The notes: generated by a model not told the origin, from the letters alone. A stretch of 64,000 bases of DNA from Elusimicrobiales bacterium (GCA_028688015.1 JAQTZB010000004.1:186001-250000), one strand, 5' to 3'. Positions 24,810 to 33,349 are shown, counted from the first letter of the stretch. Made by a program: numbers and translations.

Positions 24810-25535
24810 GTCGGTCTGTTTGCCCTCGTAGACCAGCTTGGCCTCGGCCAGCGGCGTACCGCGCTTCCACAGCTTCACCTGCCGCGGGTAGCCGGAATCC
24901 GTCATGGTGCCGGGGCCGAAATTGGTCGCCACGAAAACGGCGTCCTTGTTTATCCAGGAGGCGCCGCCCTTGGCTTCCGGCAGGTTGAAGCCGTCCTTCA
25001 CGAAGGTCCGCGTCTGCAGGTCGAATTCGCGCACCACCTCTGCGTCCGCCCCGCCGCGGGAAAGGCTGATAAGGTAGTGCCGGTAGCCGCCGGCTTTCAG
25101 GCCGTGAGCCCCGCCCCAGACCCAGTTTTCTTTCTCCTCTTTGGCCAGGGCGTCCAGGTCCAGCAGCAGTTCCCACTTCGGGTCCGCCTTGCGGTACTCT
25201 TCCAGCGTGGTGCGCCGCCAGAGGCCGCGCGGGTTCTTTTCGTCGCGCCAGAAGTTGTAAAAGAACTCGCCGCGCTTGGCCACGTAAGGGATGCGTTCCC
25301 TGGAGTCCAGGATCTTCAGCAGGTCCGCTCTAAGCCGGAGAAAGTCGGTGGTCTCCGCCAGCTCCTTCATGGTTTCCGCGTTGCGCGCCCTGGCCCAGGT
25401 CAGCGCTTTTTCCCCGGAGACGTCCTCCAGCCAGCGGTAGGCGTCTTCGCCCGGGGCCGCGGGCTGCTGCTGGGCGGGGAGTTTTTCAGGCATAAAGGAA
25501 ATCAGCGCAAAGAGAAAGAAGAAATATTTGAGCAT
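24810..25535 (-). pseudogene. Prolyl oligopeptidase, N-terminal fragment of interrupted gene
   Basis: 242 residues: signal peptide (1-21), then the family N-terminus (EDAYRWLEDVSGEKALTWA, FFYNFWRDEKNPRG) and part of the propeller. The frame then reads Leu-Ser-Pro and stops at 24798-24800 inside the insert. It lacks all catalytic residues. See the C-terminal half at 22102-23487. Confidence 0.9.
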
Positions 25536-25578
25536 AAGGTCTCCGGCATAATAGTCTGGCCCGCCCCCTGGCGCGGCG

Positions 25579-26421
25579 TCACTCCTTAAGCGCCTCCGAG
25601 GAATACTCCAGCCGGGTGCGGTAGGCGGCGGCTTTGGTGGCCTTCAGGCAGTTCAGCCAGATGTCCCAGGTGTCGCGGTTCCGGTCCTGCGCCGCGAGCC
25701 TCGCGGCCTCCGCCTGGTTGGCGGGCGGGGCCTGGAATTTCTTGCTGCCCTGGGCCAGCGCCATCATCCCCGCGAAGTCGCCCTGCGCCTTGAGCTCCTT
25801 CATCTTTCTCTTCAATTCCTTCGCTTCGGCCTTGTCCTCTTCGGAGACCTTGTTCTTCCGGCCGGCGGCTTTCAGCTTGTCCCCGTCCGGGTGGGCCTGC
25901 TTGTGGGCGCTCGCCAGCAGCGCCGCGGCCTCGTCTCCGTCCTGGCCCGGCGACCGGCGGAAATAGGCGCTGTCTATCTCTCCGTATTCCTTCTCCAGGG
26001 CTTTCAATTCCGCCTCTTTATGGCGGCCGGCGCTGACCTGCGAGAAAAGCTCGCCGAAAGCCTGGTGCGGCGGCCGCTTTTCGGTCCTGGCCGCGACGCG
26101 AACCTCCAGGACGGTCAGTTCCCGCGAGCCCACTTTCTTGGTGTAGGTGACTTCGAAGCCGGCCTCGCCGTCGCCGCTGAAAGGCTTCACCCTGTCGCCG
26201 GGCTTCAGGCGCGCCTCGAAATATTTCTTCACCGCGGCCAGGTCGTCCTTGCTGAGGCGGGCCAGCTTGGCCGTGCCGGAAGCCGCGACGCTGCCGGGAT
26301 ACAGCGGCATCGGATGCGCGAACAGCATCTCCTCTCCCCCGTCGGCCAGCAGCGGGGCCGGCCCGCCGGCCAGGCCGGCCAGGCAGAGCGCCGCGGCGGC
26401 CGCTAAATTCCTGATCTTCAT
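25579..26421 (-). CDS. Secreted hypothetical protein with charged helical C-terminal half
   Basis: 280 residues with a signal peptide (1-26). Residues ~30-120 form an alpha/beta region containing MPLYPGSVAASGTAKL and KKYFEARLKPGDRV, resembling small secreted domains of unknown function. Residues ~130-240 are Lys/Glu-rich and probably coiled coil. No family was recognised and the neighbours give no clear clue. Confidence 0.65.
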   Translation of the reverse strand: MKIRNLAAAAALCLAGLAGGPAPLLADGGEEMLFAHPMPLYPGSVAASGTAKLARLSKDDLAAVKKYFEARLKPGDRVKPFSGDGEAGFEVTYTKKVGSRELTVLEVRVAARTEKRPPHQAFGELFSQVSAGRHKEAELKALEKEYGEIDSAYFRRSPGQDGDEAAALLASAHKQAHPDGDKLKAAGRKNKVSEEDKAEAKELKRKMKELKAQGDFAGMMALAQGSKKFQAPPANQAEAARLAAQDRNRDTWDIWLNCLKATKAAAYRTRLEYSSEALKE

Positions 26422-26474
26422 AGCGTTATCCTTTTACCCGTTTCCCTGAGGCTATGATACAAAAACTTCCGCTC

Positions 26475-27059
26475 CTATTCCCCGGAGTGCAGCTTGGAGA
26501 GCAGCCAGGCCATGTTCTCGCCCAGCACCTTCATGGTGGTCATGCCCTCCAGGTCCCCTTCCACGTCGCCCGGGGCCCGGCCTATGCCCACGTTCCAGTA
26601 ATTGGAGCCGGGGATGACCATCTGGCTGATGGTGAAGAGGTGGTTGATGCTGTCGAAGGCGTGCACGGCCCCGCCGCGGCGCACCGCTATCACCGCGGCG
26701 CCGGCCTTGCGGCGCAGCAGCCCGCCGTTGGCCATGCTGACGAAACCGGCCCGGTCCACCAGCGCCTTGGCCTCGGCGCTGACGTCGGCGAAATAGGTGG
26801 GCGAGCCGATCAGGATGCCGGCCGAGCTCCACATCTTTTCGGCGTACCCGTTGAACCCGTCGTCGGGCAGGGTGCACTTGCGATCCTTGTTCCTGAAGCA
26901 GCCCATGCAGCCCGTGCAGCCGCGCAGCGGCTTGCCCGCCAGCTGCACCAGCTCGGTGTCGAAGCCGGCCGCTTTTATTTCCGCCAGGGCCGTCTTCAGC
27001 AGTATGGCCGTATTGCCGTCCTTGCGCGCGCTGCAGTTGAAAGCCGTTACCTTGTGCAT
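26475..27059 (-). CDS. Flavodoxin-fold NADPH-dependent FMN reductase-like protein
   Basis: 194 residues. The N-terminus VTAFNCSARKDGNT is the FMN phosphate loop, and GSPTYFADVSAEAKALVDR is the second flavin contact of the multimeric flavodoxin/WrbA-like group. CTGCMGCFRNKDRKC contributes four cysteines, typical of iron-sulfur flavoproteins or a redox-active cluster. It is likely a cytoplasmic oxidoreductase. It follows the methyltransferase gene by 34 bp in the same operon. Confidence 0.85.
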   Translation of the reverse strand: MHKVTAFNCSARKDGNTAILLKTALAEIKAAGFDTELVQLAGKPLRGCTGCMGCFRNKDRKCTLPDDGFNGYAEKMWSSAGILIGSPTYFADVSAEAKALVDRAGFVSMANGGLLRRKAGAAVIAVRRGGAVHAFDSINHLFTISQMVIPGSNYWNVGIGRAPGDVEGDLEGMTTMKVLGENMAWLLSKLHSGE

Positions 27060-27093
27060 AGTTGTTCCTCTTTCCGCCGACAGGATCCCGTCC

Positions 27094-27870
27094 TCAGGGC
27101 CGCGCCGCGCGGCAGACATAGATCTGTTTCTTCGAAGCCGAACCGAATGGCTCCTTACCCCAGCCGCCGTACTTGGCCAGCACCTTGAAGCCGTTGTATT
27201 TGAGCAGCGCGTCCATCTCCAGCGGGTAGAAGCAGCGCATGTCCAGCCGCTGCGGCAGCGGCTTGCCCCCGTCGATGTGGTGGATCCAGGTGGTCCGGTT
27301 CACCTGCGCGGCGGCGTCGTAGGCGCAGATCTCGTCTATCACCACTTTCTTCCCCTCCGGCGTGCGGAAGCGTAAGACGCCCTTGTGCAGCTTTGCCAGC
27401 TTCACCATGTAGCCGATGTTCGGGTTGAAGACGTCGAACTGGAAAACACCGCCCGGCGCCAGGTGGGCCCGCACCGTGGCGAACACTTTTTCCACGTCTT
27501 CCAGGGTGTAGGTGTTCTGCAGGGAATTGAAAGGGATGAACACCAGTTTGAATTTTTTCTTCAGGCGCAGCTTGCGCATATCGCCGGGCAGGAAAGTTCC
27601 GGCCAGCCCCTGGTCCGCCGCTTTTCGCCGGGCCGCGGCCAGCATGGAGGGCGTAAAATCCACGCCGGTAACGTCCAGGCCCGCCTTCAGCAGCGGCAGC
27701 GTTATGCGCCCGCTGCCGCAGCATAGCTCCAGCACCGGACCGCGCGCTTTGCGGGCCAGCTCCAGGTAGAACGGCAGGTCGTGGGAGAAATCGTTGAGCC
27801 CGTCGTATATGTCGGCGTCGTACACCGCCCTGTCCACGCCCAGCCCCGCGGTCTTTTTTACGGTTTTCAT
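27094..27870 (-). CDS. Class I SAM-dependent methyltransferase
   Basis: 258 residues with motif I VLELCCGSGRITLPL (~47-61), motif II GVDFTPSMLAAA and a later FKLVFIPFNSLQ (post-I/IV region). The substrate is unknown. GAGGAG precedes the ATG at 27868-27870, and a TTTTGATAGAAT box lies about 20 bp further upstream, so this gene has its own short leader. Confidence 0.87.
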   Translation of the reverse strand: MKTVKKTAGLGVDRAVYDADIYDGLNDFSHDLPFYLELARKARGPVLELCCGSGRITLPLLKAGLDVTGVDFTPSMLAAARRKAADQGLAGTFLPGDMRKLRLKKKFKLVFIPFNSLQNTYTLEDVEKVFATVRAHLAPGGVFQFDVFNPNIGYMVKLAKLHKGVLRFRTPEGKKVVIDEICAYDAAAQVNRTTWIHHIDGGKPLPQRLDMRCFYPLEMDALLKYNGFKVLAKYGGWGKEPFGSASKKQIYVCRAARP

Positions 27871-27926
27871 GATCTCCTCGTGCCGCAATAATTCTATCAA
27901 AACAAAAAAACTCCTGGCTCGCGGGG

Positions 27927-28985
27927 TCACTTCACTCCCAGGAAAGCCGCCAGGCGGGCCGTTTCGGCCTCCAGCTCGCGGCGATAGTCCGCGCCGCGCG
28001 GGGCGGCGCCCATGTAGCCGGTCTCCACTTCCAGCCGGCCGCCGTTAACCGAGGCGTTGGCCCACCCTATCACCTCGTCGCCCCAGAGCAGCGGCAGGGC
28101 ATAGTAGCCGCGCTCGCGCCTGGCCTTGGGCGTATACGCCTCGAACCGGTACGCCCAGCCCCAGAACCGCTCGAAGCGGCCCCTGTCCCAGACCAGAGGG
28201 TCGAACGGGGCCAAAAAGCTCACCCGGCGCGGCGCTTCGGCGGCCGGGGCCGTGCCCGGCGGCAGCACATAGTCCTCGCCGCCGGCCCGCACCACCGCCA
28301 GCTCGCCTTCTTTTATCATGGCGCCCAGGAAAGCCGGGGCCGCGCCCAGGCCGGGGAAGTACCGGTTCAGCGGCCGCGCTGCCATGGCCCGCAGCTGCCG
28401 CAGCGGCACCGGGGCCAGAATATTCACCAGCGCCAGCACCCGCCCGCGCATGCGCTCGCGCGGCGGACTCGGCTCCGGCGCCGGCCGCGCCGGGGCGAAG
28501 ACGCGTACCCCGTTGTCGCGCCGCGCCACCCGCAGCAGGCCGCGGTAATGCAGCCAGTCCAGCGCTTGCGTGGTGGCCTTGGACTTGCCGCCCCAGGCAT
28601 TGGTCACGCGCCGGGCCCCCAGCCGCGCCTCCAGCGCCGCCGGGTGGGCCTCGCCCAGCTCCCTCACCGCCTCCAGGATCTTTTTCTCCAGCGCGCCCGG
28701 CATACCGGACCGCCGCGGGTGCAGCAGCCGCCACAGCCCGCGGGCGACGAAGCCGTAGGCGTAAAGATAATCCTCTTCCACGTCGAGGACCGGGTAAAGC
28801 CGCTCCAGGTCCCCGGCCTTGTAGCCGGCCACCCTGTGCCGCAGTATCAGGTCTTGCGCGCGGGCGGGCGCGCGGATGGGATCGGCCTGCACGAAACCCA
28901 GCCGGTCCACGGCCTGCTGCAGCGTGCCCGCCGCGAACAGCGAGCGCGCCACCGCCAGCGCCTTCAATTCCTTGAGTTCAGCCAC
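27927..28985 (-). CDS. YcaQ/AlkX-family winged-helix DNA glycosylase
   Basis: 352 residues of the HTH_42/DUF1006 superfamily that unhooks interstrand DNA crosslinks and removes alkylated bases. The N-terminal motif RLGFVQADPIRAPARAQDL contains the QxD signature of the YcaQ branch, followed by HRV and Y..YGFVAR. The C-terminal PFDPLVWDRGRFERFWGW is also family-typical. Translation probably starts at GTG 28983-28985, 6 bp after an extended -10 box. Confidence 0.87.
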   Translation of the reverse strand: MAELKELKALAVARSLFAAGTLQQAVDRLGFVQADPIRAPARAQDLILRHRVAGYKAGDLERLYPVLDVEEDYLYAYGFVARGLWRLLHPRRSGMPGALEKKILEAVRELGEAHPAALEARLGARRVTNAWGGKSKATTQALDWLHYRGLLRVARRDNGVRVFAPARPAPEPSPPRERMRGRVLALVNILAPVPLRQLRAMAARPLNRYFPGLGAAPAFLGAMIKEGELAVVRAGGEDYVLPPGTAPAAEAPRRVSFLAPFDPLVWDRGRFERFWGWAYRFEAYTPKARRERGYYALPLLWGDEVIGWANASVNGGRLEVETGYMGAAPRGADYRRELEAETARLAAFLGVK

Positions 28986-28991
28986 CCGCTT

Positions 28992-29000
28992 ATTCTATCA
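28992..29000 (-). promoter_or_regulatory. Extended -10 promoter for ycaQ-like gene
   Basis: Minus-strand TTTTGATAGAAT ends 6 bp before the GTG start codon; leaderless mRNA predicted. Confidence 0.6.
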
Positions 29001-29032
29001 AAACAGAACCGCCGGGCTGCCCCGGCGGTTCG
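29001..29032 (-). terminator. Terminator hairpin joined to the ycaQ promoter
   Basis: CCGCCGGGCT/GCCCCGGCGG; its T-rich tract on the minus strand runs into the TAGAAT box. Confidence 0.75.
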
Positions 29033-29053
29033 GCTGAAAGGCGGCGCCTTTCG

Positions 29054-30073
29054 TTACGGCTTGGTATTGAGCTGGGCTATCAGGCAGTCCGCGTAGGCCA
29101 GCAGCTGGTCTATCGTGGCGTCGGGGCCGGGGTTCACGCAATTGCCAAGCGAGACGGTTACCGGGTTCACCGGGGTCTCGACGGGCAGGGCCTCCTGGCC
29201 GGGCAGCGGTATGTATTTGCTCAGCACCGAGATGCTGGTCACGTCCTCGCCGCGGCCCTCTGAATCCCCCACCTTGACCGAGATATTACATTTGCTGAAG
29301 AGCGACTTGCGCAGCTCGAAATCCTTGCCGCCGCGCACCAGAATGCCCTCTATGAGCCCGGTGGCCTCGTTGAAGACCGCGCTACCGGAATTGCCGCCGT
29401 AGGTGTCGAGATTGGCCACGAAGTAATCCATGAAGGACACGCTGCGCACCGACGCGCCACCGGCCACCTTGACGGGCAGGCCCACGGGGTAGCCGATCAC
29501 GAAGAGCCTGTCGCCCTGCCTGACCCCGGCGCCGCGGTTGACGGGGAGCGGCTCGTGGTTGGCCACCGGCCGGTCCAGCCGGATCAGGGCGTAGTCCGCG
29601 CCGCGGTCGTCCTGCTCGCGGGTCACTATACTCTTGCAGGAGTAAACTTCGGAGGGCTCGACGCGGTCGGGGTACTGGCCGGCGCCCTTAAGGGCGTAGC
29701 CGAAAGCCACCTTGGTCCCGGCGCAGTCGAAACTGGTCTTAACGCAGTGCCCGGCCGTCATCACCAGGTCGGGGGCCACCAGGGTGCCCGAGCAGAAGGC
29801 GCCCATGGGCTGCTCGCGGAAGGCCTCCCCTTTGCACAGGTCGAGTTTCTGGCCGAAATTCTCCACCGCCAGTTTGCCGTCGGCCGCCACCTGGCCGGAC
29901 TTGAAGAAAGCCACGGTAGAATCCGCCAGTTTGCGGCGGCTGTCGGAAGCCTGGTAATAATCCTGCCTGTCGTCGTTGCCGTAAATGCCCTTTTCCCCCT
30001 GCGCCGAAGCGCAGACAACTGAAAACGCCGCAGCCAGCAGCGCCACGGTCCCGGTCGTTCCGAACTTTTTCAT
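29054..30073 (-). CDS. Secreted V8-like serine protease (paralogue)
   Basis: 339 residues with a signal peptide (1-24), pro-region motif GIYGNDDRQDYY (29-40), and triad H109 (MTAGHC), D160 (GADYALIRL) and S229 (GNSGSAVF). It shares these blocks and FVIGYPVGLP/VKVAGGA with the protease at 3110-4135, so the two are paralogues. The C-terminal ~60 residues after the protease domain are extra and end in a Cys pair (GNCVNPG ... YADCL). AGGAGG precedes the ATG. Confidence 0.9.
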   Translation of the reverse strand: MKKFGTTGTVALLAAAFSVVCASAQGEKGIYGNDDRQDYYQASDSRRKLADSTVAFFKSGQVAADGKLAVENFGQKLDLCKGEAFREQPMGAFCSGTLVAPDLVMTAGHCVKTSFDCAGTKVAFGYALKGAGQYPDRVEPSEVYSCKSIVTREQDDRGADYALIRLDRPVANHEPLPVNRGAGVRQGDRLFVIGYPVGLPVKVAGGASVRSVSFMDYFVANLDTYGGNSGSAVFNEATGLIEGILVRGGKDFELRKSLFSKCNISVKVGDSEGRGEDVTSISVLSKYIPLPGQEALPVETPVNPVTVSLGNCVNPGPDATIDQLLAYADCLIAQLNTKP

Positions 30074-30260
30074 AGGCCTCCTGTCTGTCCTTACTAAGAT
30101 AGTTTAGCCCGCCGCGGCGCGCCGGGAAAGGGTCCGTGTGCCCAGGCGCGCGGGACAAAGGCCCTAGGCCGAGCTTTACCTTTTGCCATTTTCCTCTGGC
30201 GCGAAAAGACTTCATGCACTATACTATTGCGGTAAGGCGGCGGTTAACCGGGGGACTATC

Positions 30261-30983
30261 ATGAACACGGTCATACGGGTTTTTTTGCTGCTGGGGATCT
30301 TTGCCGGAGCGGCGGCGGCCGAGCCGGCGTCCGCGCTTGAAAGTTTAGGCGAGCTGGGCGCCTGGCAGGCCGGGGCGGCCGCGCCCGCTACACCGCTGCG
30401 GCCCTCGCCGGTCTACGACCAGACCGAGAAGGGCTTCTCGCGCTACGCCAACCCCGTCATGGAGGCCTGCCGCGGGGACCGCTCCTGCTTCATGGCCCTC
30501 GACGGGCCGGAGCGCGGGCTCTGCGAGGCCTACAAAGAGGGCAAGTCCTGTTTCATGGCGCTCGACGGCGCGGACCGCGGCTGGTGCCAGGCGGTAAAAG
30601 AGGGCAAATCCTGCTTTATGGCGCTCGACGGCGCCGACAGGGACCTGTGCGAAAAGGGCCAGTTCCCCCGCAAGCACCTGTTCTGGGCCCGCTGCGCCAA
30701 CATCAGCCTGCCGCAGGGCCAGTCCAACCCCCTCATGCAGGCCTGCCGCGGCGAGAAGTCCTGCTTCATGGCCCTCGACGGGCCGGAGCGCGGGCTCTGC
30801 GAGGCCTACAAAGAGGGCAAGTCCTGTTTCATGGCGCTCGACGGCGCCGACCGCGGCTGGTGCCAGGTCATGAAGGAAGGGAAATCCTGCTTCATGGCGC
30901 TCGACGGCAACGAGCGGGACCGCTGCGAGCGGGGCTATTTCCCCGGCAAGCACCTGTTCTGGGAGCACTGCTCTAAGGAATAG
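30261..30983 (+). CDS. Secreted Cys-repeat protein with six SCFMALDG units
   Basis: 240 residues with a signal peptide (1-20). The mature protein contains six 21-residue units (E)GKSCFMALDGxxRxxC, three per block, each with two cysteines. Each block ends with FPxKHLFWxxC. The two blocks are 92 residues apart and nearly identical, including at DNA level. Twelve regularly spaced unit cysteines suggest one disulphide per unit. It matches no domain I know. The ATG at 30261 gives the signal peptide. Confidence 0.8.
   Translation: MNTVIRVFLLLGIFAGAAAAEPASALESLGELGAWQAGAAAPATPLRPSPVYDQTEKGFSRYANPVMEACRGDRSCFMALDGPERGLCEAYKEGKSCFMALDGADRGWCQAVKEGKSCFMALDGADRDLCEKGQFPRKHLFWARCANISLPQGQSNPLMQACRGEKSCFMALDGPERGLCEAYKEGKSCFMALDGADRGWCQVMKEGKSCFMALDGNERDRCERGYFPGKHLFWEHCSKE
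30465..30980 (+). repeat. 276-bp internal duplication
   Basis: Copies begin at 30465 and 30741 (GCCTGCCGCGG), each encoding three SCFMALDG units; the coding sequence stays highly similar over the full unit. Confidence 0.85.
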
Positions 30984-31000
30984 CCGCTGGCCAGGGCAAA

Positions 31001-31032
31001 TAAAAACCGCCGGGCCGTCCCGGCGGTTTTTG
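31001..31032. terminator. Bidirectional terminator
   Basis: AAAAACCGCCGGGC/GTCCCGGCGGTTTTT hairpin between the Cys-repeat gene and rsgA (convergent). Confidence 0.85.
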
Positions 31033-31035
31033 TTT

Positions 31036-32070
31036 TCAGCCGCCGCGCAGGCGGCGCTTCTCTTCGCCGATGTCGCGCGCCATGCGCCCGAAGCGCTTCA
31101 GCCTGTTCTTGGCCGCCAGGCGCTTCTTCAGGTCGCCGCGCAGCTCGTGCCGCTCGGTCTCGCGGCGAAGCTTGTGATAGCTCTTCAGCCGCTCCGCCGT
31201 CAGCGTGCCGGCGGCCAGCGCCGCCGCCACCGCGCAGCCGGGCTCGCCGGTATGCGAGCAATCCTTGAAGCGGCAGCCCGCCGCCAGCGCGCCGATGTCG
31301 GAGAACGAGGTCTCCAGGCCTTCGCCCGCGTAGGCCACGCCGAACTCCCTGATGCCGGGCGTGTCTATCACCTGGCCGCCGCAGGGCAGGCAGTGCAGCT
31401 GCCGGGCCGTGGTGGTGTGCCTGCCGCGCGAGTCGTTCTCGCGCACCTCGCCGGTCAGCGCGGCCGTGCGCCCGGCCAGGCGGTTGAGCAGCGTGCTCTT
31501 GCCCGCTCCGGACGAGCCCACGAAACAGCAGCGCGCGCCGCCTGCGAGTTCCCCCTCCACCTCCGCCACGCCTTCTCCCGACAGCGAAGAGAGGCACAGT
31601 ACCCGGGCGCCGGGCGCGGCCAGCGCCACGGCGTCCAGCCGCGCGGCCAGCTCCTCCGGCGGGCAGAGGTCCTTCTTGGTGAGCGCCACCACCGGCAGGG
31701 CGCCGCTGTCCCAGGCGGCCGTCAGCAGGCGCTCCAGGCGGGCGATGTTGTAATTGCCGTCCAGCCCCATCACTATGAACACCTTGTCCACGTTAGCCGC
31801 CAGCGGCTGCGCGTCTCCGGCGGCGCCCAGGCCCTTGCGCAGCAGCAGCGTGCGCCTGGGCAGCACGCCGTGGATGACCGCCTTGGCGCCGCCGTCGTGC
31901 AAGGACACCTCCACCTCGTCGCCCACCACGGGGAAGTCCAGCCGCGAGACGGCCTCCCCCGCCAGCTTGCCCGTTATCACGGCAGGCAGTTCGACGCCGT
32001 CTTGCAGCACCGAGTAGGCGCCGCGCTGTTCCGCCGTTACCAGCGCTTTAAACATTTTTTGTTCGGACAT
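31036..32070 (-). CDS. rsgA: Small-subunit maturation GTPase RsgA (YjeQ)
   Basis: 344 residues: N-terminal OB fold, then the circularly permuted GTPase with G4 TKKD (131-134) before G1 GSSGAGKST (185-193) and G3 DTPG (236-239). The C-terminal zinc site is C266, C271, H273 and C279. RsgA releases assembly factors from nearly mature 30S subunits. The ATG at 32068-32070 follows AGGAG. Upstream lie a short leader ORF and a three-stem RNA candidate, suggesting controlled expression. Confidence 0.95.
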   Translation of the reverse strand: MSEQKMFKALVTAEQRGAYSVLQDGVELPAVITGKLAGEAVSRLDFPVVGDEVEVSLHDGGAKAVIHGVLPRRTLLLRKGLGAAGDAQPLAANVDKVFIVMGLDGNYNIARLERLLTAAWDSGALPVVALTKKDLCPPEELAARLDAVALAAPGARVLCLSSLSGEGVAEVEGELAGGARCCFVGSSGAGKSTLLNRLAGRTAALTGEVRENDSRGRHTTTARQLHCLPCGGQVIDTPGIREFGVAYAGEGLETSFSDIGALAAGCRFKDCSHTGEPGCAVAAALAAGTLTAERLKSYHKLRRETERHELRGDLKKRLAAKNRLKRFGRMARDIGEEKRRLRGG

Positions 32071-32086
32071 TGTTATCTCCTGATAG

Positions 32087-32147
32087 ACACCGGCAGGCGC
32101 GCAAAGCGCGCGGGCGCGGGCGCAGGCCCGCACTTAAGTACCGGTGT
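32087..32147 (-). promoter_or_regulatory. Three-way-junction leader RNA candidate before rsgA
   Basis: Closing stem ACACCGG (32087-32093) with CCGGTGT (32141-32147) encloses two perfect hairpins: GCGCGC-AAA-GCGCGC (32097-32111) and GCGGGC-GCAG-GCCCGC (32116-32131). It ends about 17 nt before the rsgA ATG, so it could affect translation initiation or transcription. Confidence 0.65.
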
Positions 32148-32166
32148 CCTCAGCAGTTTAAAGAGA

Positions 32167-32217
32167 TTAAAAAGGTAAGGAGGCCCGGCGACCGCGGTTC
32201 ATGACAATCTCCACCAT
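32167..32217 (-). CDS. Putative 16-residue leader peptide of rsgA
   Basis: Reads MVEIVMNRGRRASLPF then TAA. GGGAGG lies 6 nt before the ATG, a better ribosome site than many genes here have. It sits between a sigma70-like promoter (32255-32282) and the structured region ahead of rsgA. Three Arg residues are consecutive or nearly so, which could allow translation-dependent control (inference). Confidence 0.5.
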   Translation of the reverse strand: MVEIVMNRGRRASLPF

Positions 32218-32254
32218 AGCAAGCCTCCCGTAATTAGAATTGAACTACCTGTAT

Positions 32255-32282
32255 ATTATACACCGCGCGCCCCGGAAATCAA
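32255..32282 (-). promoter_or_regulatory. Sigma70-type promoter for the rsgA leader
   Basis: Minus-strand TTGATT, 16-bp spacer, TATAAT; predicted transcript start near 32248, leader about 180 nt. Confidence 0.7.
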
Positions 32283-32292
32283 GCCCCCGGCC

Positions 32293-32844
32293 TCAATCGA
32301 TATAAGCTATCGCGTCGCTCCTTCTGGGCAGGGCCTTGGAGGGGCGCTGCGCTTTGTAGCCCAGGGCCACCGAGTAGCACGGTTCATACCCTTCCGGCAG
32401 GTTGAGGCGCTTCACCTCCTCCTTCATGTTGAACCAGAACCGGGCCAGGCCTATCCAGCAGGAGCCTATATCCAGGGACTCGGCGGCCAGCAGCATGTTC
32501 TCTATGGCTGCCGAGCAGTCCACCAGCGGCGAGAGGGCGCCCTTGCGCATGGAGACCACTACCACCGCCGGCGCGCCGTAAAATATATGCAGGCCCGCGT
32601 TGGCGCCCATGGCGCGCATCCAGTCCAGTTCGCTCTTTACCATTCCCTCCTTGGAGAGCCGGCTGATGCGGTCCAGCAGCGCGCGGTCGCGGATCACCGT
32701 GAAATGCCAGGGCTGGTCGTTGTGGGCGCTGGGCGCGTACAGCCCGGCCTCCAGTATGGCGTCCAGCTCGGCCTGCTTGAGCGGCTCCGGCAGGTATTTG
32801 CGGATGCTGCGGCGGCTTTTGATGACTTCGAGAATTTTATTCAT
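32293..32844 (-). CDS. Nitroreductase-family FMN oxidoreductase
   Basis: 183 residues: SRRSIRKYLPEPL (FMN-binding Arg cluster), APSAHNDQPWHFTVI and the C-terminal LPEGYEPCYSVALGYKA are nitroreductase-family hallmarks. It probably uses FMN and NAD(P)H as a homodimer in the cytoplasm; the substrate is unknown. The ATG is preceded by GGGGGAGGAAG. Confidence 0.9.
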   Translation of the reverse strand: MNKILEVIKSRRSIRKYLPEPLKQAELDAILEAGLYAPSAHNDQPWHFTVIRDRALLDRISRLSKEGMVKSELDWMRAMGANAGLHIFYGAPAVVVVSMRKGALSPLVDCSAAIENMLLAAESLDIGSCWIGLARFWFNMKEEVKRLNLPEGYEPCYSVALGYKAQRPSKALPRRSDAIAYID

Positions 32845-32959
32845 GTCTTCCTCCCCCGGCGGGCCCGGCTTGCCATATTCTACAAAACCAGGCCGCCGGG
32901 CTGGCCCGCGGCCGTTAATATTATGTATTCTTTATTTGCAGCCCTCCGACGGCAAGCCT

Positions 32960-33349
32960 ATGACCAAGACCGACATCATCTTAATAGAGGACGACCCCCT
33001 CGTGGGCGAGATAGCTCTCGACATCCTGACCGGCGGCGGCTACGCCGTGCGCTGGGTGCAGGACCCCGGGGAAGCCGTGACGGCCGTGAAGAAAGCGCGC
33101 CCCAAGCTGGTCATCACCGACATCATGATGCCCGGGGTGAGCGGCATGGACCTCTGCAAGACCATCTCCTCCACCCCCGAACTGGCCGAGGTGAAGCTCA
33201 TGGTCATGTCCGCCAAGAATTTCGAGATAGAAAAATACCGCGCCCGCATGTTCGGCGCGCTTCACTTCCTGACCAAGCCCTTCACGGAAAAGGGCCTCCT
33301 AAAAGCCGTGAAAGACGTCCTCAGCCACCCGACCGTACGTCCGCACTGA
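32960..33349 (+). CDS. Single-domain response regulator
   Basis: 129 residues, receiver domain only. The acidic pair is in LIEDDP, the phospho-acceptor Asp in LVITDIMMPGVSG, and the switch Lys in FLTKPF. There is no DNA-binding output. The ATG at 32960-32962 starts MTKTDIILI; the longer open frame upstream runs antisense to the nitroreductase gene. No partner kinase is adjacent. Confidence 0.9.
   Translation: MTKTDIILIEDDPLVGEIALDILTGGGYAVRWVQDPGEAVTAVKKARPKLVITDIMMPGVSGMDLCKTISSTPELAEVKLMVMSAKNFEIEKYRARMFGALHFLTKPFTEKGLLKAVKDVLSHPTVRPH

Noticed and set aside
30345..30968. Minus-strand open frame opposite the Cys-repeat gene with apparent repeats
   Set aside because: The repeats are the reverse complement of the real SCFMALDG units; the plus frame has a signal peptide and regular Cys spacing.
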